Source: Cyclobacteriaceae bacterium
GTDB taxonomy: Bacteria > Bacteroidota > Bacteroidia > Cytophagales > Cyclobacteriaceae
Reading direction: 5' to 3'
DNA: 14,486 bases
Assembly (NCBI GenBank): GCA_030589835.1
Contig: JAUUZS010000032.1
Coordinates: 1-14,486 of the forward strand
Positions within the stretch are counted from its first letter, which is position 1. Each line of letters starts with the position of its first letter. Shown one piece after another: positions 5,600 through 13,454 of this stretch. Under the pieces are notes generated by a model. The model saw only the letters and a list, made by a program, of their open reading frames with translations, made no database searches and was not told the DNA's origin. The translations under genes and the position numbers were made by a program.

Positions 5600-8371
5600 A
5601 TGAAATATAATTATCCGGTTTATAGCATCATATTATGCTTTTTTATCCTGCTAAAAAATCCTGCTTTTGCTCAGAATGACCATATCCGATTTGAAAGGCT
5701 GACCATAAATGATGGGCTATCACTGAGTTCCGTTTACAGCATATATCAAGATTCTAAGGGATTTATGTGGTTCGCCACTGAGGATGGCCTCAATAAATAC
5801 GATGGAAAAGGGTTTAGGATATTTCGTCCTGAACCGGGAAACCCGTTTAGCCTCGCCTATAAATGGACTGAATTGATTTATGAAGATAGTAATCAGCAAT
5901 TATGGTTCGGATCGCAAGGCGGGCTTTCACGTTTTAATCCTGAAAAGGAGTTTTTTATACGATATCATAGTCAGGATGCAGAGCGCCCTCTGATCGGGGA
6001 TGCCATTTCCTGTATGGCAGAGGATAAAAGCAAAAAGCTTTGGGTTGGTACTACTTCAGGAATTAATATGATCGATTTGGAAACAAATCAAATCGAAATG
6101 TCGGCGCTTCAGGGATTGAATATTTTTCATGTGGCTCCGTTGACAAGTGGTGATATTTGGGCAGGCACAGATCGGGGCATTTACATTAAGCGTAAAGAAG
6201 AAAACGCATTTCAACATTTTACGATTGAGGATACATTGCCTCTTGCTGTACAATCGATTTTGCAGGATGAGCAAGGTACGGTTTGGTTTGGTGTCGGCAA
6301 TAATTTATATAAATACAGCCCTGAAAATAGTCATCTGGAGAACCTAAAGCTTAAGGGGGAACATGGTATTCATGTGGATCAAATAGAAAAATTATTGCTG
6401 GATGATCATCAGAATTTGTGGATAAGCGCATCAAATGGACTATACAAATATAGTTTGCAGCATGGAGATTTTATTCGGGTCATTAAATCGATAGACACTT
6501 CGCATAGTTTGGCTGTCAATTCTACCAAACCTGTTCATCTCGATGAGCAGGGGATTCTGTGGTATGGAACCTATGGTGAAGGCATTTACAGAATTAGTAC
6601 AGAAACCGGTCATTATGTTAATGTGGTCAGCAATCCGGCGGATGCACAAAGTTTGTCAGAGAATGCCATCAACTGTATTTATGAGGACCGTGCAGGGAAA
6701 ATCTGGTTTGGCACCTTTGGTGCAGGAATCAATATTTACAATCCGCAGGGACATAAATTTGGTTTTATAAGTCATAATCCCCTGAATCCAAATAGTCTTT
6801 CGAGTAATTTTATCTGGAGTATCTGGGAGTGTAAAAATGGAACTATACTGATTGGCAGTAACGATGTAGGATTAAATAGCTTTGATCCTGCTTCCGGTCG
6901 ATATAAATCTTTCCATCATGACCCCGGTGACCCCAATTCCATTTCCCATTCGTCGGTTCGCAAAGTGTATCAGGATAGTAAGCGGAGAATCTGGTTAGGC
7001 ACGGATGGTGGAGGGCTTAACCGGTATTATCCCGAAACTGGTCAGTTTAAGCATTATATAAATAAACCTGGAGATAGCACGAGTATCTCTGGTAATTCCG
7101 TACGTGTGATATATGAAGACCCGAAGGGCAAATTATGGGTAGGAACTCGTTCGGGGCTCAATCTTTTTGATCCTGAAAAGGGAACATTTACCAGGTATGT
7201 GTATGATGATAATAATCCAAAGAGCATTTCCAACAATTTTGTATATGCTTCCATACTGCAGGATATCAAAGGAAATATATGGGTCGGAACGTATGGAGGA
7301 GGATTAAATCGCATGGATTATCAAACACAAGAGTTCAGTCATTATGAATTTGATGCGAACAATGTTGAAAGCCTGTCTGATAATATTGTGTTTTCGATCT
7401 ATGAAGATGAGCAAGGCATTCTATGGGTTGGCACGAACAGCGGATTCAACAGGTTTGATCCCGAATCAGAAAAATTTCAACGATTCGGAGTGAAGGAAGG
7501 ATTACCCAATGATGTAATTTATGGATTATTGGCAGATGAAAACGGGTACTTATGGTTGAGTACCAACTATGGGATTTGTCGTTTTGACAGGACTACTTTT
7601 GAAGTGAAAAATTTCACCATGAACGACGGTCTGCAAAGCAATGAATTTAATGGCGGGGCTTTCCATAAAGGTCATAGTGGTCATATGTATTTTGGCGGTG
7701 TTTATGGCTTGAATATCCTTGACCCGAATCTTAAATATATCGATGAAAACAAGTCCCAGGTAGTGTTTACCAGTCTGGAGATTTTGGGGCAGGAAGTGAA
7801 AACACTATCCGATACCTCAAGGGTGCGCAAAAAGAATACGGTACATAAAACAGGAGATCAATATTTTCTTAGCACAAATATCTCATATGCAGATCATCTA
7901 ATCCTGGACTATAAAGATCGGTTTTTTTCAATAGAATATGCTGCATTAAACAGTGCTAAGGATGATAATCAACGTTATCAATACATCATGGAACGCCTGG
8001 ATGATCATTGGAATGATGTGGGAAATCGCGATTTTATAACTTTTGCCAATATGCAACCCGGCAAGTACAAGCTGAAGGTACGATCAGTAAATACCGATGG
8101 CATCCCGGGATTATCCATGGCTGAACTTATAATAATAATCACACCACCATTCTGGAAAACATGGTGGTTTTACCTGTTCCAGCTATTCGTACTCTTATTG
8201 TTATTCGGATTTCTGTACCGATACCTGTTGAAGGTAAGAACAAACAGGTTGTTAAGGATTCAGAATGAAAAAATAAATCGGGCCAACCTAAAGCTCATAG
8301 ATTCTGAAAATAACTTGAAAAAACTCAATGTCACTAAAGATAAATTTTTTCCATCATTGCCCATGATCTGA
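5600..8371 (+). CDS. Propeller-domain sensor histidine kinase, N-terminal part (frameshifted before the H-box)
   Basis: This is the sensing part of a periplasmic-facing two-component kinase. A signal peptide (MKYNYPVYSIILCFFILL, cut near AFAQ) is followed by about 14 Reg_prop repeats from residue 35 to 720. Their signature recurs as SIYQDSKGFMWFAT, IYEDPKGKLWVGT and similar, each followed by GLNxFDP. They should form two seven-bladed propellers. A Y_Y_Y domain follows at about 775-848 (SIEYAALN, RYQYIMERLDDHW, LPGKY-like QPGKYKLKVR). One membrane helix lies at 855-873, then a coiled coil (RIQNEKINRANLKLIDSENNL). The frame ends in VTKDKFFPSLPMI, where the family reads KFFSIIAHDLKNP. The break is in a run of six T at 8345-8350; one more T would join it to the kinase part at 8389-9018. 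The ligand in related sensors is usually a glycan fragment, but none can be inferred here. Confidence 0.9.
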   Translation: MKYNYPVYSIILCFFILLKNPAFAQNDHIRFERLTINDGLSLSSVYSIYQDSKGFMWFATEDGLNKYDGKGFRIFRPEPGNPFSLAYKWTELIYEDSNQQLWFGSQGGLSRFNPEKEFFIRYHSQDAERPLIGDAISCMAEDKSKKLWVGTTSGINMIDLETNQIEMSALQGLNIFHVAPLTSGDIWAGTDRGIYIKRKEENAFQHFTIEDTLPLAVQSILQDEQGTVWFGVGNNLYKYSPENSHLENLKLKGEHGIHVDQIEKLLLDDHQNLWISASNGLYKYSLQHGDFIRVIKSIDTSHSLAVNSTKPVHLDEQGILWYGTYGEGIYRISTETGHYVNVVSNPADAQSLSENAINCIYEDRAGKIWFGTFGAGINIYNPQGHKFGFISHNPLNPNSLSSNFIWSIWECKNGTILIGSNDVGLNSFDPASGRYKSFHHDPGDPNSISHSSVRKVYQDSKRRIWLGTDGGGLNRYYPETGQFKHYINKPGDSTSISGNSVRVIYEDPKGKLWVGTRSGLNLFDPEKGTFTRYVYDDNNPKSISNNFVYASILQDIKGNIWVGTYGGGLNRMDYQTQEFSHYEFDANNVESLSDNIVFSIYEDEQGILWVGTNSGFNRFDPESEKFQRFGVKEGLPNDVIYGLLADENGYLWLSTNYGICRFDRTTFEVKNFTMNDGLQSNEFNGGAFHKGHSGHMYFGGVYGLNILDPNLKYIDENKSQVVFTSLEILGQEVKTLSDTSRVRKKNTVHKTGDQYFLSTNISYADHLILDYKDRFFSIEYAALNSAKDDNQRYQYIMERLDDHWNDVGNRDFITFANMQPGKYKLKVRSVNTDGIPGLSMAELIIIITPPFWKTWWFYLFQLFVLLLLFGFLYRYLLKVRTNRLLRIQNEKINRANLKLIDSENNLKKLNVTKDKFFPSLPMI
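8345..8350 (+). other. Frameshift site: T6 run at the H-box
   Basis: AAA TTT TTT CCA is read as K F F P in the upstream frame. Adding one T, or slipping back by one base, gives K F F S I I A H D L K N P, which is the exact H-box of the histidine kinase. The predicted phospho-accepting His is codon 8362-8364. A true deletion, a homopolymer sequencing error and recoding all fit. Confidence 0.85.
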
Positions 8372-8388
8372 AAAATCCATTCTCCAGT

Positions 8389-9018
8389 TTGCTTTCCGTT
8401 AGCGACCTGATGTCGAAGGATTATGAAATGCTCGATGAGGAAGATAAAAAGCAGGGGATAAAGATAGTGAATGACTCCGCTAAAAGAATCTATAAGCTAC
8501 TCGAAAATCTGCTTACCTGGTCGATGGCACAGACAGGTAAAATAAAATATGAACCAATAAAATTTGAGTTGGAAAGGATCATAAAGGACAACCTGCTTCT
8601 TCATAAAAATGTGGCAAAAGAGAAAGGAGTTCTGCTGGATTCTTGTATTCCGGATAATGCCACAACTTATGGTGACAAGGAAATGATCAATACCGTAGTC
8701 AGAAATTTATTGAGTAATGCCATCAAATTTACACCGGGCGGAAAATCTGTTCAGCTTATTGTGGAAAGCAATGAATCGTTCTGGGAAATAAAAGTTGTTG
8801 ATGAAGGCGTAGGTATCAGCGCTGATAATCAAGCGAAGATTTTTCAGGTCGGCGCCAAATTCAAAACGGAAGGTACTGAAGGCGAAAAAGGCACCGGACT
8901 TGGCTTGATTATTTGTAAGGAGTTTGTGCATAAAAATGGTGGTGAAATGACTGTGATAAGTGGGGAAGGCAATGGAAGTACCTTTAGTTTTACGATGCCA
9001 AAAGGTGAAAAATCATAA
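8389..9018 (+). CDS. Histidine kinase C-terminal part: rest of HisKA plus HATPase_c
   Basis: This is the catalytic half of the sensor that begins at 5600, in the next reading frame. The homologous frame really extends back to 8350 (SIIAHDLKNPFSS). The TTG at 8389 and the ATG at 8410 are merely possible starts. The remaining HisKA helices include RIYKLLENLLTWSMAQTGKI. The ATPase domain has the N-box NTVVRNLLSNAIKFTPGG, the G1 box VVDEGVGIS, an F-box-like IFQVGAKF and the G2 box GTGLGLIICKEF. It ends FSFTMPKGEKS, with no receiver or AraC-type HTH domain, so it is a classical kinase, not a hybrid HTCS. If expressed alone it would lack the phospho-accepting His. No response regulator gene lies within the window. 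Confidence 0.88.
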   Translation: MLSVSDLMSKDYEMLDEEDKKQGIKIVNDSAKRIYKLLENLLTWSMAQTGKIKYEPIKFELERIIKDNLLLHKNVAKEKGVLLDSCIPDNATTYGDKEMINTVVRNLLSNAIKFTPGGKSVQLIVESNESFWEIKVVDEGVGISADNQAKIFQVGAKFKTEGTEGEKGTGLGLIICKEFVHKNGGEMTVISGEGNGSTFSFTMPKGEKS

Positions 9019-9080
9019 CAGGTATAGTTGCGATACCTAACGAACATCAAAAAATGAGCTAGCAGGATAGTCCTATCAGA

Positions 9081-9110
9081 TTGCGTTATTCATAAAAATT
9101 ATTAATCTTG
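9081..9110 (+). promoter_or_regulatory. Putative promoter for the SDR gene
   Basis: TTG (9081-9083) and TAATCTTG (9103-9110) are 19 bases apart. The second differs from TAnnTTTG by one base. A start near 9116 would leave a leader of about 20 bases before the ATG at 9138, so the SDR gene is probably not part of the kinase transcript. Confidence 0.45.
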
Positions 9111-9137
9111 TGAGCTTCAAAATTTTAAAATTGATTT

Positions 9138-9926
9138 ATGGATATCAACCTTAAAGGAAAACATGCCATCGTTTGTGGCAGCACTCAGGGAATAGGCAAA
9201 GCCATTGCCGTGGAGCTTGCATCGCTTGGAGCAAAGATTACCTTGGTTGCCCGGAATGAAGATTCCATGAAGATGACAATCGGCGAGTTGGATAAAACAT
9301 ACGATCAAAAGCATGATTATATCGTGGCAGATTTTAATAAACCTGTGGAGGTAAAAAAGGCCATTTTAGCCTATGTGAAATCCGTTTCCGCCATTCACAT
9401 TTTAGTAAATAATTCCGGTGGACCCGCACCAGGTCTGGCAATTGATGCTGACCCGGAGGATTTTATACATGCCTTTTCCAGGCACCTGATCTGCAATCAG
9501 CATATGGTTCAGGCAGTTGTCCCGTTTATGAAAAAGGCCAACTATGGAAGAATCATCAATGTTATATCTACCTCTGTACGAACTCCGATTCCCGGTCTTG
9601 GAGTTTCCAATACCACACGTGGCGCAGTAGCCAGCTGGGCAAAAACCCTGAGCAACGAATTGGGCTCTTATGGAATAACAGTAAATAATATCCTTCCCGG
9701 TCTGACAGAAACGGGTAGGTTGGAAAGTCTAATTCAATCCAGGGCAGATGACCGTGGCGTATCCTTTGAAACTTTGGCGGATGAAATGAAACAAAGTATT
9801 CCGGCAAGGAGATTTGCCGATCCTTCCGAAACCGCCGCACTAGCTGGATTTCTGGCTTCTCCTTCTGCAGCTTTTATCAATGGCGAAAGCATCCGGGTGG
9901 ATGGTGGCGCAAGCCCTTCGATTTAG
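9138..9926 (+). CDS. SDR-family protein with replaced catalytic Tyr and Lys (FabG-like)
   Basis: The protein has 262 residues, the usual length for classical SDR enzymes, with a full Rossmann fold. The cofactor loop is GSTQGIG (residues 14-20) after HAIVC, and LVARN at 36-40 carries Arg39, which suggests NADP(H). NNSGG (91-95) is the NNAG-type motif. NVISTS (141-146) provides the catalytic Ser (S144). Where FabG has YxxxK, alignment through the following WAKTLSNEL helix gives S157-N-T-T-R161, so Tyr is replaced by Ser and Lys by Arg. ITVNNILPGLTETGRL and INGESIRVDGG are the usual C-terminal landmarks. I recall a recognised subgroup of beta-ketoacyl-ACP-reductase-like SDR proteins that lacks the perfect tetrad, often with a SNTxR motif, so this is probably inherited rather than a recent mutation. 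Its reaction is uncertain. Confidence 0.88.
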   Translation: MDINLKGKHAIVCGSTQGIGKAIAVELASLGAKITLVARNEDSMKMTIGELDKTYDQKHDYIVADFNKPVEVKKAILAYVKSVSAIHILVNNSGGPAPGLAIDADPEDFIHAFSRHLICNQHMVQAVVPFMKKANYGRIINVISTSVRTPIPGLGVSNTTRGAVASWAKTLSNELGSYGITVNNILPGLTETGRLESLIQSRADDRGVSFETLADEMKQSIPARRFADPSETAALAGFLASPSAAFINGESIRVDGGASPSI

Positions 9927-9975
9927 AGAAAAAAATCTTGAACTATGATTTTGGTGATTACATGTACACCCACTA

Positions 9976-9998
9976 TCACAGGTTCTCAGAACCTGTGA
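9976..9998. terminator. Strong hairpin downstream of the SDR gene
   Basis: TCACAGGTTC (9976-9985) pairs perfectly with GAACCTGTGA (9989-9998) around a TCA loop. It lies 50 bases after the SDR stop and could end that transcript, but no T-run follows. It could instead be a copy of a short palindromic repeat. The rest of the 319-base gap to 10245 is AT-rich and shows no gene or promoter that I can support. Confidence 0.5.
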
Positions 9999-10245
9999 GA
10001 ATAATGAGTAATAGGATTCCATCCGTCTTCATTACCCAATAATTGATTTATTCCTGCCGTGATCGATTTACCCCAATGAGATAATCATTTGTAATTCGAA
10101 TAGTAAATTTTTTTTGCTCCAAACAAACATTTACGCATGCATCGCAGACAGCGCCCTGGTAATCATAGTATTCACAGGAGTTCCCTTACTACTAATGGCT
10201 GTTTTTTAATAACATGAAGCTTATGTATCTTAAGCGCAATTATAG

Positions 10246-11862
10246 ATGTACAATATGAAATGGTTTGGTAATAAGAAACAAACAGAACGCTTGTTAAAGT
10301 CTTTTGGGGAAATAAAAAGTGATTCCTTTTCCTTCGATTTAATAGAAAGATTTTTCAGGAAAAAGAGCAATGCTGATGCTTTTCAGGTTATTTCTGACAA
10401 AACGTGCAATGACCTGGATTTTGAAGAATTATTCATGTTTGTTGACAGAACCAACTCTAAAATTGGGCAGCAGTATTTGTATAATAAGTTAAGGGTTATT
10501 CCGTCGAATGACAACAACGCCGTAAGGAACGAACAATTTATAGATACCATTATAAAGGATGTCGAATACAGACTTTACATTCAAAAACAGCTAGACAAAT
10601 TGAATCACAACGATGCGTATTATATTGCTTCCCTCTTTCAAGATGAACATACCAAACCTCCGGCATGGTTTTGGGTAATTCGTGTACTTTCACTTACCAA
10701 CCTGGTATTATTAATAGCTTCATTTATATTACCACAGTTTATCCTCCTGCTATTATTCCTGATTATAATCAATCTTGGAATTCATTATTGGAATAAGCGA
10801 AACCTATATCAATATATAGTTTCTATTCCTCAATTATTAAGATTAAATGAAGTAGCACGTTATTTATTTAAAAATGATCAATTAAAAGCGTTCAGTCCTA
10901 AACTTCAAAAGTCCTTAAATATCTTGAAGGGCCTTAATGTTAGAATGTCCATTTTTAAGTTTGAAGCGAATTTGGGAGGTGAGTTTGCTTCTTTGGCCTG
11001 GGCTTTTATGGAACTCATCAAGATCATATTTTTATTGGAACCAATTGTTTTATTCAATGCATTAAAAAGATTAGACACAAAGAGAAAGGAAATTGAAAAT
11101 GTGTTTCAATTCATTGGTCAAATTGACGCATTGATATCTATTGCTTCTTTGAGAAAAGGAGTAAAAACCTACTGCATTCCAGATATTGGCAATATTCGAA
11201 ATATAAAAATCAAAGGAATGTATCATCCTCTGGTATTTGATTGTATTTCAAATAGTTTGCATGTAAATCACAAATCAATCTTGCTAACGGGATCGAATAT
11301 GTCTGGCAAAACCACCTTTATCAGATCAATCGGAATAAACGCCCTGACAGCATTGACGATTAATACCTGCTTTGCTTCGTCTTTTTCTCTTCCTCTCCTA
11401 AAGCTTCATTCCGCCATCAGAATCAGTGATGATCTATTGAATGATAAAAGTTATTATTTCGAAGAAGTGCTGACCATCAAAGAAATGATAAATGCTGGAA
11501 AAGGTGAAAATACAAATTTGTATTTGCTGGATGAAATCTTTAAAGGCACCAATACGATAGAGCGAATTGCCGCAGGTAAGGCTGTGTTATCTGATTTATC
11601 AAATACAAAAAATATAGTTTTTGTTTCTACACATGATATTGAGCTTGCCGATCTTCTTGATGAAGAATACGAACTTTATCATTTTAGTGAGAAAGTGGAT
11701 AGCAAAACAGTAGATTTTGATTATAAGCTTAAAAGGGGAATGTTAACAAATAGAAATGCCATCAAGATTCTTCAAATAAATGGTTATCCTGACCAAGTCA
11801 TTGAAGAAGCCTTAGAATTAGCTAAAAAACTAAGCAAAAACTCATTAAGGAATTCTTCCTAA
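10246..11862 (+). CDS. Membrane-anchored MutS-family ATPase
   Basis: The protein has 538 residues and carries the MutS C-terminal ATPase without the N-terminal mismatch-recognition domain. Two membrane segments lie at about 143-181 (VLSLTNLVLLIASFILP and QFILLLLFLIIINLGI). A MutS core/lever-like helical region surrounds them (GQQYLYNKLRV at about 74-84, with the loop to 330). The ATPase part has YHPLVFD before the strand, Walker A GSNMSGKTT (349-357), the DDLLNDKSYYFEEVLTI segment typical of the MutS signature, Walker B YLLDEIFKGTN (426-436, E430 catalytic) and the H-loop STHD (H463). Proteins of this shape are common in Bacteroidota and are usually annotated as MutS-related. Their role is not established, and mismatch repair is doubtful given the membrane anchor and missing domain. 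A second in-frame ATG at 10255 is equally possible as the start. Confidence 0.85.
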   Translation: MYNMKWFGNKKQTERLLKSFGEIKSDSFSFDLIERFFRKKSNADAFQVISDKTCNDLDFEELFMFVDRTNSKIGQQYLYNKLRVIPSNDNNAVRNEQFIDTIIKDVEYRLYIQKQLDKLNHNDAYYIASLFQDEHTKPPAWFWVIRVLSLTNLVLLIASFILPQFILLLLFLIIINLGIHYWNKRNLYQYIVSIPQLLRLNEVARYLFKNDQLKAFSPKLQKSLNILKGLNVRMSIFKFEANLGGEFASLAWAFMELIKIIFLLEPIVLFNALKRLDTKRKEIENVFQFIGQIDALISIASLRKGVKTYCIPDIGNIRNIKIKGMYHPLVFDCISNSLHVNHKSILLTGSNMSGKTTFIRSIGINALTALTINTCFASSFSLPLLKLHSAIRISDDLLNDKSYYFEEVLTIKEMINAGKGENTNLYLLDEIFKGTNTIERIAAGKAVLSDLSNTKNIVFVSTHDIELADLLDEEYELYHFSEKVDSKTVDFDYKLKRGMLTNRNAIKILQINGYPDQVIEEALELAKKLSKNSLRNSS

Positions 11863-11870
11863 TTAAGTCC

Positions 11871-11900
11871 CCGGAATTGACAATCTATTTTGAATTCCGG
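11871..11900. repeat. Inverted repeat downstream of the MutS-like gene
   Basis: CCGGAATT (11871-11878) pairs with AATTCCGG (11893-11900) across 14 bases, starting 8 bases after the stop. No T-run follows, so a terminator role is only possible. The next 130 bases repeat GGAATT-type words (for example GGAATTGTTCC near 11993-12003) and look like intergenic repeat DNA, with no gene. Confidence 0.4.
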
Positions 11901-12032
11901 CAAGGCGAAAAACGGAATCCTAGCAAGGCTAAGGTGAGTATTTTTAGCGCAGTCAGGGTTAAAAAGAGGCAGTCAAAAGGAGGAAGTTATTTTGGAATTG
12001 TTCCTAAAAAGGGCGTAGAATAATATGAAAAG

Positions 12033-12626
12033 CTAAGCATTTTTTGCCGACCTGATAAACCTCACCATCTTCTCATCCCTTTTCAATTTCAATTGAATCC
12101 AGAGATATTTTGCCAGAACGATCATAAGTGATAATCTGAATACCAAATAAACCAATGGGATTATAGAAAAAAATATGGACGCGCCGCGAGTTTCAAGAAA
12201 AGAGCGATCCAGATCGACCGGACTTTTGAGGAACATGCCATGGGAAAATTCAAATATGGTATGGCCAAAATAAAAGAATAGTGCAAGAATTACGGCGATA
12301 TACGAAGACAATTTTCCAAGACGATAAAGTAGGTAATAAACTAAACCGGCACCTGCAAAAAGCAAAAGGTTGAAGTAATGATGTTCTTTAAATATCAAGG
12401 AAAACAGAAGCACAACAGATGCCATAAAAAGAAAAATGATCGTAAAAGAGAGAATACCCTTGACGGATTTATCCGAACCTTCGATCAGATCCTTTATCTG
12501 AAAAAGTTTGGCGTTATAAGCGATCTGTTCAGCCTTTGTGCCATGTTGGGGGTATCCGCAAAACGCACAGCATTTATCAGAATCCACGATAGGATTTGAG
12601 CAGTTGGTGCAGGTATTTTCACTCAT
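12033..12626 (-). CDS. Zinc-ribbon membrane protein, unknown function
   Basis: The protein has 197 residues. Its N-terminus is a short zinc ribbon: CTNC (C6, C9) and CAFCGYP (C20, C23), with an extra Cys19. A soluble linker (KAEQIAYNAKLFQIKDL) leads to four or five hydrophobic segments: ILSFTIIFLFMASVVLLFSL, FNLLLFAGAGLVYYLLY, YIAVILALFFYFGHTIF and IFFSIIPLVYLVF running into LMIVLAKYLWIQL. It ends in a basic tail. The pattern of a zinc ribbon followed by membrane helices occurs in many uncharacterised bacterial proteins, and no specific role follows. It lies 14 bases downstream of the DUF192 gene on the same strand, so the two are probably co-transcribed, with this gene second. Confidence 0.75.
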   Translation of the reverse strand: MSENTCTNCSNPIVDSDKCCAFCGYPQHGTKAEQIAYNAKLFQIKDLIEGSDKSVKGILSFTIIFLFMASVVLLFSLIFKEHHYFNLLLFAGAGLVYYLLYRLGKLSSYIAVILALFFYFGHTIFEFSHGMFLKSPVDLDRSFLETRGASIFFSIIPLVYLVFRLSLMIVLAKYLWIQLKLKRDEKMVRFIRSAKNA

Positions 12627-12640
12627 CAGTAAAATTCAGT

Positions 12641-13180
12641 TTATAAGTCAACACGAGCGAAATCAATAAAATCCCCTTCTTCAATACCAAATTTATCGCA
12701 AAATCCGGCGGCGGTTTCCACAACATATTTGGCCCTTTTAAAAGACGGAATGGGAGACTCAGAATAAGGCTGCGTGTGTTTATAGATTGTTACTATCTCC
12801 ATATCTCCGTTTACATATAAGATGTCAAGTGACATTTTCGTATTTCGCATCCAGAAGGATTGCTCACGTTCATATTGCATAATGAACAACATGGCCTTGT
12901 CAAATGACATGGCAGACCGGAACATCATGCCCTGTGTGCGGGCCTGATCGTTATCGGCAATTTCAATATCGACATTTTTGATCGAATCTTTTTCGGCATT
13001 CAGAAATACCAGGTTTCCTTCCTTTGAAAACTGAGGTTCCATTGTTATTGAATTCTCTTCTATTTTGGGGGTACTTTTCCACGAATTATAGAGGATTGGT
13101 TTTAATAAATAAAGTGAAAGTGCCAGCAACAAAACTGCTCCTATTTTCACTCCTTTCTTGTTTTTTTTCTGATGTGCCAA
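12641..13180 (-). CDS. DUF192 (UPF0127) family protein with N-terminal membrane anchor
   Basis: The protein has 179 residues. A basic N-terminus (MAHQKKNKKG) precedes one membrane helix (VKIGAVLLLALSLYLLKPIL, residues 11-30), placing the rest outside the cytoplasmic membrane. The DUF192 domain covers about residues 65-178. Its landmarks are VDIEIADNDQARTQGMMFR, then AMLFIMQYE, then FWMRNTKMSLDILYVN, followed by VETAAGFCDKFGIEEGD. The MRxT/MxxxLDIL stretch and the EGD near the end are the family hallmarks. The biochemical role of DUF192 is not known. It is the first gene of a likely two-gene unit with the zinc-ribbon protein, divergent from the GH2 gene. Confidence 0.87.
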   Translation of the reverse strand: MAHQKKNKKGVKIGAVLLLALSLYLLKPILYNSWKSTPKIEENSITMEPQFSKEGNLVFLNAEKDSIKNVDIEIADNDQARTQGMMFRSAMSFDKAMLFIMQYEREQSFWMRNTKMSLDILYVNGDMEIVTIYKHTQPYSESPIPSFKRAKYVVETAAGFCDKFGIEEGDFIDFARVDL

Positions 13181-13201
13181 AATGCGTTACTATTAAGTTG
13201 C

Positions 13202-13248
13202 AATTTATTTGCGGGGCGAAGATATTAAAAATGTTTTGCAAATAAATT
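13202..13248. repeat. 11-bp inverted repeat in the divergent DUF192/GH2 intergenic region
   Basis: AATTTATTTGC (13202-13212) is repeated as its exact reverse complement GCAAATAAATT (13238-13248), with 25 bases between. It lies just upstream of the DUF192 start at 13180. Each arm contains TATTTG, close to the Bacteroidota -7 word, so it may be a promoter or operator region. Confidence 0.4.
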
Positions 13249-13454
13249 ATTACATCAAGAGCTTAGATTTTAAATCAATGCCATTTTATACTCAACTAAA
13301 CGATTTAAAAAAATAGATGTAGAGAAACAAAAACCACGAATGACACAATTGTACACGAATTACTAATTGTGAATATGCATGCAATTTGTGCTTTATTATA
13401 AAATATTCAGGCTAATCCACTATTTTTAGGTACTAAACATAAACACTTTTAATT

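Noticed and set aside
5596..5610. Four-codon upstream frame ATGAATGAAATATAA as a regulatory leader peptide
   Set aside because: It is too short to judge and easily arises by chance beside an AT-rich start.
8344..8350. Programmed -1 frameshift heptamer
   Set aside because: A TTT TTT does not fit X XXY YYZ because the first base is A, and the run of six T is short for efficient slippage. It is kept only as one possible explanation.
13330..13375. CACGAAT words at 13336 and 13356 with CACAATT/AATTGTG arms, as a possible CRISPR or operator
   Set aside because: There are only two copies with no regular spacing, and the arms are 7 bases, so chance or a common intergenic repeat explains them.
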